Part shown: positions 7,197 through 14,350 of the stretch, piece after piece
Layout: the number at the start of each line of letters is the position of its first letter
Position numbering within the stretch: the stretch's first letter is position 1
Assembly: GCA_050124775.1 (NCBI GenBank)
Contig: JASFEP010000068.1
Location: forward strand, 1-14,350
Direction of reading: 5' to 3'
Source of the DNA: WTAW01 sp050124775
Lineage (GTDB): Bacteria; Acidobacteriota; Aminicenantia; Aminicenantales; Aminicenantaceae
Length of the DNA stretch: 14,350 bases
Made by a program: the position numbers and the translations under genes
Notes under the pieces: generated by a model
What the model saw: only the letters and a program-made list of their open reading frames with translations
What the model was told of the DNA's origin: nothing
Database searches by the model: none

Positions 7197-7401
7197 AGAT
7201 AAAAATCTGATTTTTGTCTTGGTGGAGTTCGTGCATCCGGTATACGTTGCGGTGGCTGATTTTCCGGGTAAGCTTTATTCTGTTGCAGAAGCGATCGACG
7301 GTCCGCTCATCGAGCTCGAATTCGATCTCCCTTTTTTCATCATCTTTCCTCAGGACGAGAATCCCCTTTTTTTCCAGACGAGCCCTCTTTCCCTGCTGCA
7401 T
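7186..7401 (-). pseudogene. Possible small-gene remnant (71 codons, DDEKREIEFEL motif)
   Basis: A minus-strand frame of 71 codons lies between the convergent receptor and kinase genes and overlaps the receptor's end by 11 bases. It has no ribosome binding site, and TAA stands three codons before the ATG. The N-terminal part, KKGILVLRKDDEKREIEFEL, recalls from memory a family of small bacterial proteins often found beside nucleotidyltransferases. The following part (DERTVDRFCNRIKLTRK) does not continue that family's usual pattern, so this may be a decayed or rearranged copy. It could equally be chance. No terminator hairpin with a T-run was found for either flanking gene in this gap. Confidence 0.25.
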
Positions 7402-7466
7402 AAAGGTATTTTAGCAAATCGCCGGTTTCAAAGCCATGCGAAATTCTCGATAAAAAACTCTGCAAG

Positions 7467-10400
7467 TCACTTGAGCGCAGAAAGGCGGGAGTGGGCATCT
7501 TCGAATTCAGGAATGCCCGGGTCCGCATCCTTCCAGAGGTCGAGGAATTTGTTATAGTGGGCGGTGGCTTTTGTGGCCTCGCCCATCTGTTCGTATATTT
7601 TTGCCAGGTTGTAATCGAGCTTGGAGTGCTCCTCAAGAAAATCCAGTGAATCTGTCCACAAAACAGTTGAAGAAAAGACCCCGCAATTTTTGAAAGAATT
7701 TTGGACCACTTCGGCCGCTTTTTCAAAATTGCCCCGCATGCCTTCTATAACAGCCACAAGCTTCGTTTGTCGAGGGAACTCTTGGAAAACATTCCATTGT
7801 TGTAACTTACTGAGTTCCTCTTGGGCGGCTTCAGGCCTTTTCTGCGCTACAAAGAGTTCTGCCTGCAATAAATGATAGAAGATGGAATGCAGAGGGGGAT
7901 TGTAGTTTCCCCTTTGTATCATGGATTGGATGAGGTCTGCCCGCTCCTGGGCAGCTTTAAAATCTCCCTTAGAGACAAGAGCGCTCCCTATCAGATGATT
8001 GGCAAAAAGAGAGCGAGGATTGAAGTCCTCATCATAAAGCGTCTTCGAGAGTTTTTCTGCTTCGTCATATTCATCGATCGCTTCATCATATTTTCTCTGG
8101 GCCAGCAAGATTCTTCCCAAATGGATGCGAAACAGCATCTCACGTCCTTTATTATCTGCTTTGTGGGTCGACTCGACAATCTTGCCAATTTCAGAAACGG
8201 CCATCTGGTATTTTCCCTCGAGAAGATAAGAACATGCCATAAGGAATGCATAGTTGTAAATGTCTTTTGGGCGAAGATCAAGATAAATACGGAATTTTTC
8301 TCGGGCTTTTTCCACATCATACTTCAAAAGATAATTGATTCCAGAATAGTTATGAGAGAAAAACCACTCAGGAATTCTCTGCAACCCCTCATCCAGGAAA
8401 CTTTGTGCCTCATCGTACAGGCCGAGCATGGCATGGACTTCCCATGCGGAGTGATAAGCATTTGTCACATCAGGATGAACGGCGATGTATTTTTTCGCCG
8501 CAGAAGCCGTACCCGACTGATCCTCAAGCATAGCGTTTGTATAAGCGAGGGCCCAGTAGGCTCCGGCAGCGGTCGGGTCAAGCTCCAATCTTTTTTCGAC
8601 CATGTCCCTCGCCTTTTCAAAATCTTGTTCGTATCTATAACAAACGCCAAGCATTCCGTATCCAAATTTTTCTTTGGGATATTTCTCCACCATTCTTTGA
8701 CTGAGTCTTTCGACACTCTTGTAATCATAATCGAAAAGAGCTGTCCCGATCTCTATTTGGAGACGTTCTTTTTCGGTTGCTTTTTGAGAATATTTTTTGG
8801 CAAGGGCCATTGACGTTTTCCAAGGGGTCGGATCTATAAAAGGATTACTGAGTCCCATTCCATGCCTTGCATGAACCCAAGCCAGATAGTAATATCCCAT
8901 GGCAAAGGAAGAATCGATATCCACCGCTCTCTGGAAATTTGTCTCTGCACTCCGCCATTCCAATCGCGCGTAGTTTTCGAGGCCCTTTTGATAATACTGG
9001 TAGGCCTCCAATGAGTCTGTGGTGATTCCAGATACGTTCAGCTGAGCGGTTTCGATTTTTTGCTGAGATATTTCCATGCCTTCGGAGATTTTCCTGCTCA
9101 ACTCATCGATCTGAGTAAAAATGCTGTCTTCTCCCTCGCCCCTCGAGCTGGCGCTCTTCAGGAGTCGTTTGCTCTCAACATCCAGAAGTTTAACGTCCGT
9201 GACGAACGTTTCGCCGACCTTAGCGAAACTTCCCAGGGCAAGGGCCTGTATACCCTCCCTCTGGCATGCCTGGAATCCCAGATCGCTGGTAATGATGTCC
9301 ACATCCCCCTTGTTCATTTGTTTCAGGAGGTCTCGCATGCGCTCCCATGTCGCCACATGAAGGAATCCTGTGTTTTCAAGGTTGGTGATCAGAAGATTGG
9401 GAATAACCTTTTGGAGATTGTCGAAGGCTTCATCCCCCGTTTGGTTTTCGAAGCTGATTATGGCAATAGAGTTCTCGATTTTCGGGGCGATGACTGCCTC
9501 TCCGTGGGGAAGCCATCGCCATATGGCTGTGGCAATGATGAGCAGCACGACTGCGACAACAGGGATAAAGAATTTTCTTCGGATCAATGTTTGAGCTAAG
9601 GTCTTTCTTCTAGGTCGTATTTTTGTTCCTAGGGGAAGGCCTTCTTCGATGTTTCGAAGATCATCGAGCAGCGCCTCCGCTGTCTGATATCTTCTCTCCT
9701 GGTCCTTTTCCATGCAGATCAATATCAGCCGGCTCAAATCATCTGAAACTTCAGGATTGAGTTTCTTCGGATGCAAAGGCAATTGGGATTTGTGTTTTAA
9801 CGCAATGCTAAAGGCCGTATCTCCTTCGAATGGGACACGTCCTGTCACCATCTCATAGATGATAACCCCCAACGAGTAGATATCCGATCTCTGGTCCGCT
9901 TTCTTTCCTTCCGCCTGCTCTGGCGATATATAATCAGGCGTTCCGATGATCATCCCCGCCTCAGTGACACCTTCTGTCTCTACTGAACGGGCGATCCCAA
10001 AATCCATGATCTTCACCCCACCACTCTCATCGATCATGATGTTCTGCGGTTTGAGATCCCGATGCACGACTCCTAGCTCATGAGCTTCCTTAAGACCTGA
10101 ACACACCTGTTTTGCCACACCCAGTGCTTCTTCCTTTGTCAGCATTCCCTTTCTCTCGATCAAGCTCTTTAAATCCTCGCCCCGGACATACTCCATTGTG
10201 ATGTAGGGACTTTGCTTTTCTTTACCGAAGTGAAAGACTTTACACACATTTTTGTGGGCGATCTCCCTGGCGATCTTTAGCTCGTTCCTGAATCGTTCGA
10301 TGATTTCTTCATCAGAGGCGATCTCGGGTTTTAGAAGTTTAAGGGCCACCTCGACTTGAATCTCATTATCGAGGGCTTTGTACACCTTCCCCATCCCGCC

Positions 10401-10595
10401 TTTACCCAGTTCCTCGATGATCTCGTAACGACCCGCAAATAAGGTTCCTTGGGTCAGATCTTCGATGGGTGTCAGGAGAGTTTTGGTGAAAGACATTTCT
10501 TGGGCTTCGGATGGAATAAGCTGTGTTCCGCAATTGCCACAGAAGCTTTGTGTGTCAGGGTTTTCTGTGTGGCACTTAGGGCATTTTGTTGCCAT
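7467..10595 (-). CDS. Zinc-ribbon Ser/Thr protein kinase with TolB/FlgO-like and TPR domains
   Basis: 1042 residues; the ATG has AAGGGAG just upstream. Residues 5-22 form a zinc ribbon (C5-x2-C8, C19-x2-C22). A Hanks-type kinase spans about 57-315 with all key residues: P-loop G64-K-G-G-M-G69, K86 (VALK), E105, H178-R-D180 with K182 and N185, D198-F-G200, and SPE at 224-226. A membrane helix lies at about 341-361. Residues about 370-510 resemble the TolB/FlgO-like domain fused to regulators and kinases in other bacteria (IENSIAIISFENQTGD, LLITNLENTG). From about 525 to the end are degenerate TPR repeats, probably a protein-binding surface. The kinase faces the cytoplasm; the TolB-like and TPR parts would lie across the membrane. 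Targets are unknown. A second, paralogous gene lies 1.2 kb upstream. Confidence 0.93.
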   Translation of the reverse strand: MATKCPKCHTENPDTQSFCGNCGTQLIPSEAQEMSFTKTLLTPIEDLTQGTLFAGRYEIIEELGKGGMGKVYKALDNEIQVEVALKLLKPEIASDEEIIERFRNELKIAREIAHKNVCKVFHFGKEKQSPYITMEYVRGEDLKSLIERKGMLTKEEALGVAKQVCSGLKEAHELGVVHRDLKPQNIMIDESGGVKIMDFGIARSVETEGVTEAGMIIGTPDYISPEQAEGKKADQRSDIYSLGVIIYEMVTGRVPFEGDTAFSIALKHKSQLPLHPKKLNPEVSDDLSRLILICMEKDQERRYQTAEALLDDLRNIEEGLPLGTKIRPRRKTLAQTLIRRKFFIPVVAVVLLIIATAIWRWLPHGEAVIAPKIENSIAIISFENQTGDEAFDNLQKVIPNLLITNLENTGFLHVATWERMRDLLKQMNKGDVDIITSDLGFQACQREGIQALALGSFAKVGETFVTDVKLLDVESKRLLKSASSRGEGEDSIFTQIDELSRKISEGMEISQQKIETAQLNVSGITTDSLEAYQYYQKGLENYARLEWRSAETNFQRAVDIDSSFAMGYYYLAWVHARHGMGLSNPFIDPTPWKTSMALAKKYSQKATEKERLQIEIGTALFDYDYKSVERLSQRMVEKYPKEKFGYGMLGVCYRYEQDFEKARDMVEKRLELDPTAAGAYWALAYTNAMLEDQSGTASAAKKYIAVHPDVTNAYHSAWEVHAMLGLYDEAQSFLDEGLQRIPEWFFSHNYSGINYLLKYDVEKAREKFRIYLDLRPKDIYNYAFLMACSYLLEGKYQMAVSEIGKIVESTHKADNKGREMLFRIHLGRILLAQRKYDEAIDEYDEAEKLSKTLYDEDFNPRSLFANHLIGSALVSKGDFKAAQERADLIQSMIQRGNYNPPLHSIFYHLLQAELFVAQKRPEAAQEELSKLQQWNVFQEFPRQTKLVAVIEGMRGNFEKAAEVVQNSFKNCGVFSSTVLWTDSLDFLEEHSKLDYNLAKIYEQMGEATKATAHYNKFLDLWKDADPGIPEFEDAHSRLSALK

Positions 10596-10621
10596 TGGCT
10601 CCCTTCTAGAATGCTGAGAAA

Positions 10622-10650
10622 ATCATATAAATTATATTCACTAGAGTCAA
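10622..10650 (-). promoter_or_regulatory. Sigma-70-like promoter of the complete kinase gene
   Basis: On the minus strand TTGACT (10645-10650) and TATGAT (10622-10627) are separated by exactly 17 bases, each five of six matches to consensus. The predicted transcript start near 10615 leaves a leader of about 20 bases that contains the AAGGGAG ribosome binding site. The kinase gene is therefore probably expressed independently of the toxin-antitoxin-like pair upstream. No terminator hairpin was seen between that pair and this promoter, so some read-through is possible. Confidence 0.7.
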
Positions 10651-10724
10651 ATGGAATATCGAAACGATTCAATAGCATTCAATCGATGTAGATGCGATTC
10701 TGCCCACAGGTAAATAGGATATTG

Positions 10725-11150
10725 TTATCTGAGAAAAGTCATCACCACTTCTAAGAATTCTTGGGCATTCGAAACGCTAACAATGGCACTTTCCTTAGAA
10801 AATGAACTGCTGTAATCAGCATTTTCCCTCAAAGACATACTGTTTTTATAAATTCGGATAAAACGATTATTCATCTTGCCAGTTTTCACATATAACGCCT
10901 TTATAGCAGCAGACAGACAGTGATGGCTTCGTTCTCGATAACCTTTAGAATAAAGCAACGCCCTTGCGGCGTGAAAAATGGAGTAGTAGGAATTTATAGT
11001 GGCATATTTATATCGGTCATTTCTCAACCGATCTTGAGCTTCCGCTAAATCATCCTTGGCAGCTTTTAATTCTTTCTTTACGAAGCTTTTTGCTCTTGGG
11101 AATGGAATAATTTTTCTTTTCTTTAGACATTCTTCAAAAGCCTCGATCAT
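10725..11150 (-). CDS. HEPN-domain protein, partner of the nucleotidyltransferase (HepT-like toxin candidate)
   Basis: 141 residues, all-helical, matching the HEPN family (PF05168 type) by SYYSIFHAARALLYSKGYRE (54-73) and LRENADY (107-113). HEPN proteins in such pairs are RNases or related toxins, neutralised by the neighbouring MNT protein, which in characterised systems adds AMP to the toxin. The usual RX4-6H motif is not present at the C-terminal RENADY position. R72-ERSH-H77 fits the spacing but lies in a different place, and this subgroup commonly shows R..SH and R..ADY. The ATG (11148-11150) overlaps the upstream gene by 17 bases and has no Shine-Dalgarno of its own, so translation is probably coupled. 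Whether it is an active toxin is not decided by the sequence. Confidence 0.8.
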   Translation of the reverse strand: MIEAFEECLKKRKIIPFPRAKSFVKKELKAAKDDLAEAQDRLRNDRYKYATINSYYSIFHAARALLYSKGYRERSHHCLSAAIKALYVKTGKMNNRFIRIYKNSMSLRENADYSSSFSKESAIVSVSNAQEFLEVVMTFLR

Positions 11151-11691
11151 CGGTGGGTTTTTCCCAAAGGGTTATTCCGCAGTTGACCTCGTTAAAAAAT
11201 TCAGGATCTTCATCCTCTAATTCAATCCATTCAACCAGCCTCATAATAACAGGACGAATATCGAGATTTGTTTTTCTCTTTAAGCTATTAATATCATTTT
11301 CAACTTTTTCTTTTTCCTCAGAAACAACAAATAAATCGAGATCGCTCTCAGATGTAAAAGTTCCGGTTGCGTAACTGCCAAAGAGAATGACGCGTCTAGA
11401 GCTCTCTTTGAGTGCTTGGGTGAGAGGATCAAGAATGATAAGTGTATTCAAAATTTTAAATGCATTGATGATAGGGTTGAAGTCTTTCAATCTATAGAGT
11501 TTTGTTGTGCCTATATTTTGAGAGACAAGGATTCCGTTTTTTTCCAAAAGTGATAAGGCTTTATGGGCTGCACCCAGACTGATTTTAAGCTTTCTGGAAA
11601 TCTGTCTCCCATAAAATGCTTGGTCAGGATTCACTGCAAACAAACTAAGGACTCTTTGTTCTGAAGATTTTATGAATATATCAATAATCAT
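11134..11691 (-). CDS. Winged-helix plus MNT nucleotidyltransferase (antitoxin candidate, MntA-like)
   Basis: 185 residues. Residues about 10-68 form a winged helix-turn-helix (FYGRQISRKLKISLGAAHKA, then LLEKNGILVSQ and the wing GTTKLYRL), a DNA-binding domain. Residues about 90-155 are a minimal nucleotidyltransferase: G105-S106-x10-D117-x-D119 (GSYATGTFTSESDLD) and a third acidic residue at D144 in NLDIRPVIM, so the metal-binding triad looks intact. In MntA/HepT systems this enzyme AMPylates the HEPN toxin. Here the fused HTH is likely to regulate the promoter just upstream, which carries two palindromes at the -10 region and start site. AGAGGA lies about 6 bases before the ATG. It is the first gene of the two-gene unit and is more AT-rich than the flanking kinase genes, suggesting acquisition by transfer. 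Confidence 0.87.
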   Translation of the reverse strand: MIIDIFIKSSEQRVLSLFAVNPDQAFYGRQISRKLKISLGAAHKALSLLEKNGILVSQNIGTTKLYRLKDFNPIINAFKILNTLIILDPLTQALKESSRRVILFGSYATGTFTSESDLDLFVVSEEKEKVENDINSLKRKTNLDIRPVIMRLVEWIELEDEDPEFFNEVNCGITLWEKPTDDRGF

Positions 11692-11702
11692 TCCTGTCCT
11701 CT

Positions 11703-11718
11703 GTTCAATATAATGAAC
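11703..11718. promoter_or_regulatory. Operator-like palindrome O1 (GTTCA-N6-TGAAC)
   Basis: GTTCA (11703-11707) and TGAAC (11714-11718) are a perfect inverted pair around 6 bases. The site sits just after the predicted transcript start of the MNT-HEPN pair. It is probably bound by the winged-helix domain of the MNT protein; binding is inferred. Confidence 0.6.
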
Positions 11719-11722
11719 AATA

Positions 11723-11738
11723 ATTCAGTATATTGAAC
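11723..11738. promoter_or_regulatory. Operator-like palindrome O2 (ATTCA-N6-TGAAC)
   Basis: ATTCA (11723-11727) and TGAAC (11734-11738) form a second copy of the palindrome with one mismatched outer base. Its centre is 20 bp from that of O1, about two helical turns, so two bound dimers would lie on nearly the same face. The -10 hexamer (11727-11732) is inside it. The outer 12 bases of the pair, 11701-11712 and 11729-11740, are also perfect reverse complements. Confidence 0.6.
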
Positions 11739-11755
11739 AGTATTTAAAGCGTCAA
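11727..11755 (-). promoter_or_regulatory. Sigma-70-like promoter of the MNT-HEPN pair
   Basis: On the minus strand TTGACG (11750-11755) is followed after exactly 17 bases by TATACT (11727-11732), five of six matches for each element. Transcription would begin near 11720, about 30 bases before the ATG at 11691. The -10 element lies inside the upstream operator-like palindrome, so a bound repressor would block polymerase. Confidence 0.75.
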
Positions 11756-11776
11756 GACTTTTGGCAAATTTGCATG

Positions 11777-11810
11777 GGATTGATGCTTTCGATTATCGAC
11801 TCTTCAATCC
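11777..11810 (-). other. Hairpin-forming sequence at the end of the second kinase gene
   Basis: GGATTGA (11777-11783) and TCAATCC (11804-11810) are inverted, and the loop holds a smaller TCGAT/ATCGA pair around 11790. It overlaps the last codons and the TAA stop of the kinase gene. No T-run follows on the minus strand, so it is at best a weak terminator. Confidence 0.25.
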
Positions 11811-14331
11811 GGCCAACCTCCGCCTCGCATCCTCAACTTCCGGCAGTCCTTCATCCGCATCCTTCCAGAGTTCGAGGAATTTTTCGTATTGCACTTTGGC
11901 TTTATCCTGCCAGCCTTTCTCTTCGTAAAGTTCCCCCAGGGTGTAATAATAGCGGGGATGGATCAAGGCATTGGTCTTTTTTGGATCGGGCGAGACCAAC
12001 CCCTCGTATTCGGTGATGGCCCGATCGAGATCATCGCTTATGGCATAAACCCGGGCCCGCTGCTCCTTGAACTGGGGCCAATTGTGGCTTGAAAGGTAAT
12101 AAAAATTAAACCACCCAACAGGCTGGAAACCCAAGGGAGGATCAATTTTTTCGACATCGGCCAGCGCTTCCTCGACTGAGCCCTCAGCGAGGTGAATTTC
12201 CGCACGGAGAGAATGGATGTTTTTCATCAAGTTCTCTTTATACACTCCGGAAAGATCCTCGAGGGCGGAATCCATCGCCTCGAGCTTCGCCCTGGCCATA
12301 TCCAGCCGACCTTCCTTGACATAACAGAGGCCCTCTAAGAAATCCCCTATTTTAGCAATGTTAACCTCAGACTTCGGCAATTGTTCGACACGAAAGGCGA
12401 CATATTTCTGAGCCGACTGTCTCGCCGCTTCGAATTTCCCGCAGTCAAAATAGAGATGGGCTCTCAGTAAGAAAAGATGGGATTTGTCACGCCAATCACC
12501 GAGTCGGCTTGCCTCCTCGGCCTGCTGGAAAGCCTCCAAAGACTCGCTGAAACGGCCCAGCCAATAGAGACAGAATCCCTTCCAAAGACAGGCTTCCGCC
12601 TGCCTCTCCGGTGAAAGCGTCAGGGACAGGTAGCGGTCGATGGAATCGAGGGCCGCCGTGTAATCCTCTTTGAAGGCGTAAAGATAACTCAGGGCCATGA
12701 TTGAAATATCGAAATCAGGCTTGATCTTGATGGCTTCTTTGTAACTCGCAATGGCCTCCTCGACTTTCCCCATTTTCACATAAGCCAAACCCAGACTATC
12801 CCAGGGATTCGGCTCTCCCGGCGTAAGAGCGATGTGTTTCTTCAAGGCTTCGACAGCCTTCTCGAATTCACCTGATTTTGCGTAGGCTAATCCAAGCCAA
12901 TTGAATGCAGGTCCGAAATTTGGGTCGAGTCGAAGGACTTCTTGATACTCTCTCACTGCATCGGCAAATCTTCCCTGTTGCTCTAATGCATATCCCAGGT
13001 GGAAATGCCCCTGTTTATCGTCAGGGTATTTTTTGACGATTTCTTCGACAATTGTCTTCGATTTTTTAAAATCTCTTTCCTCCCACCAGGCATATGATTG
13101 CTCAATAAATAACCTGTCTTTTTCAGATGCATGTCCTGAAAATTCCATGGCTTTCGTCAAAGCCTTACGTCCCTCATTGATTTTTCCAGATAGAAAATAG
13201 GCACTGCCTAGCCCGTTATAGGCCACAGCGAATTCAGGATCGATTTGTATGGCTTTCCCAAAATATTCGGCCGCCTTTTCAGGGTCTAAACTACTAAAAT
13301 GTTCTTTCCCTATAATAAAGAGACGGTAGGCTTCCGGCGAAGCCGTCGAGATTTCTGCCACTTGAAATTGAGACTGTTCGATCTTTTCTCCATCGGTGCT
13401 TAAACCCTCGGCGATCGCCCGGCTCAGCTCGTCGACCTGCGTTTTGATGATGCTGGCGGCGCCCTCGCCTCTCGAACCCGCGCTCTTGCGGAGCTTTTTC
13501 GTTTCTGCGTCCAGGACTCTCGCATCCAGAGCGAACATATCCCCGGCTTTTGTCAGCGTGCCTGTAACGAGGGATTCGATCCCTCCCATACGGCAGAGTT
13601 CAAAACCCAGGTCGCTGTCTATGGTTTCGACATCCTTTTTCCCCATCTGCTTGAGGATGTCACGCATCCGCTCCCATGTTGTGACACGGAAATACCCGGT
13701 GTTCTCCAGGTTTGTGATGAGGAGCTCCGGAATCCCTCTGCTCCAAATATCGAGGTCTTTGTCTCCGGTCAGGTTCGTAAAGCTGATGATCGCTACGGAA
13801 TTTTCTATTTTTGGGACGAGGATTGCCTCTCCTTGAGGAAGAAGCTTCCAGATAACAGTTGCAATGACGGCAAGAGAAACGACCAAGACAGGAATGAGGA
13901 GTTTCTTGCGGATTAATTTTTGAGCAAAAGTGACGCGTCTGGGACGTATCTTTGTTCCAAGGGGAAGGCCTTCTTCGATGTTTTGCAAATCTGCAAGAAG
14001 AGCCTCTGCCGTCTGATATCTTCGCTCTCTGTCCTTTTCCATGCAGATCAGGATCAAACGGCTCAGGTCATCTGATACTTCGGGATTGAATTTCTTGGGG
14101 TCTAAAGGCAGCTGTGATTTGTGCTTCAGGGCTACGCTAAGGGCTGTGTCACCCTTAAACGGAACCGTCCCTGTCACCATCTCGTACAGTATGACTCCCA
14201 GGGAATAGATATCCGATCTATGGTCAACATCTTGTCCGTCCGCCTGCTCAGGCGATATATAATCTGGCGTCCCGATAATCACGCCTGTCGCCGTAACTCC
14301 TGCTGCTTCGACCGAACGGGCGATCCCGAAA
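11793..14331 (-). CDS. Second Ser/Thr kinase with TolB/FlgO-like and TPR domains (N-terminus cut by contig end)
   Basis: About 845 residues remain, from the Phe-Gly of the DFG motif to the TAA at 11793-11795. The zinc ribbon and kinase N-lobe are missing because genomic sequence stops at 14331; the bases beyond are adapter, so an apparent GTG start with MVAVSF is artificial. Visible are the activation segment (GTPDYISPEQADG), the C-lobe (SDIYSLGVILYEMVTG), a membrane helix at about 149-169 counted from that false start, the TolB/FlgO-like domain (IENSVAIISFTNLTGD), and about 500 residues of TPRs, several close to consensus (AFNWLGLAYAKSGEFEKAVE). It is a paralogue of the kinase at 7467-10595: the portion after DFG is almost equal in length, with close similarity in the kinase and TolB-like parts and at the C-terminus (LWKDAD), but strong divergence in the TPRs. 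Confidence 0.9.
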
Positions 14332-14350
14332 AATGATACGGCGACCACCG
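14332..14350 (+). other. Illumina P5 adapter sequence (artefact)
   Basis: The last 19 bases, AATGATACGGCGACCACCG, are identical to the 5' end of the Illumina P5 adapter. They begin exactly inside the codon for the conserved Asp of the kinase DFG motif, where the paralogous gene continues normally. This is untrimmed adapter at a contig end, not genomic DNA. Confidence 0.97.

Noticed and set aside
7872..8813. 313-codon plus-strand frame opposite the TPR part of the complete kinase.
   Set aside because: It is Cys/Phe/Ile-rich without domains, and the opposite strand encodes conserved TPR sequence matching the paralogue's layout.
1..14350. CRISPR array, insertion sequence, rRNA or tRNA genes.
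   Set aside because: No regularly spaced repeats, transposase motifs, terminal inverted repeats or conserved RNA gene sequences were seen on either strand.

Overview
The window looks like a contig end from a Gram-negative, free-living heterotroph. It encodes an outer-membrane TonB-dependent (Oar-like) receptor with an N-terminal carboxypeptidase-regulatory domain, and two very large membrane Ser/Thr kinases built as kinase, membrane segment, TolB/FlgO-like domain and TPRs. That mixture is familiar from Acidobacteria and the related Candidatus Aminicenantes. This placement is an inference from gene content, not a phylogenetic result. The last 19 bases (14332-14350) are not genomic: they match the 5' end of the Illumina P5 adapter exactly.

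Layout. (1) 1-541: the 3' end of an unrecognised, charged, helical protein on the + strand, followed by a strong hairpin with T-runs on both sides (550-575). This hairpin can end transcription from both convergent directions. (2) 3787 down to 691, minus strand: a compact five-gene operon of ECF sigma factor, zf-HC2 anti-sigma factor, two small membrane proteins sharing a LiaF/DUF5668-like two-helix unit, and a membrane-anchored DUF4097 beta-repeat protein. Upstream lie a near-consensus housekeeping promoter (3954-3982) and an ECF-type motif (3802-3829), suggesting basal plus autoregulated expression of an envelope-stress module. (3) 4188-7196, plus strand: the large Oar-like TonB-dependent receptor, divergent from the operon. 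(4) 7197-7466: convergent gap holding a short minus-strand ORF that may be a gene remnant. (5) 10595 down to 7467, minus: complete zinc-ribbon/Ser-Thr kinase/TolB-like/TPR protein with a clear sigma-70-type promoter. (6) 11691 down to 10725, minus: a two-gene MNT-HEPN toxin-antitoxin-like module (HTH-nucleotidyltransferase plus HEPN protein, overlapping by 17 nt). It has its own promoter, overlapped by two operator-like palindromes 20 bp apart. (7) 14331 down to 11793, minus: a second kinase, a paralogue of the first, cut at the DFG motif by the contig end and adapter.

Working together: the sigma/anti-sigma operon probably senses envelope state and controls its own membrane proteins. The two kinases are tandem paralogues with conserved kinase and TolB-like parts but strongly diverged TPR parts, so they probably share signalling chemistry and differ in partner binding. 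The MNT-HEPN cassette sits between the kinase genes, is visibly more AT-rich, and looks like an inserted, self-regulated accessory module. The most noteworthy points are the operator/promoter architecture of that module, the kinase duplication bracketing it, the dual promoter layout of the ECF operon, and the adapter artefact.
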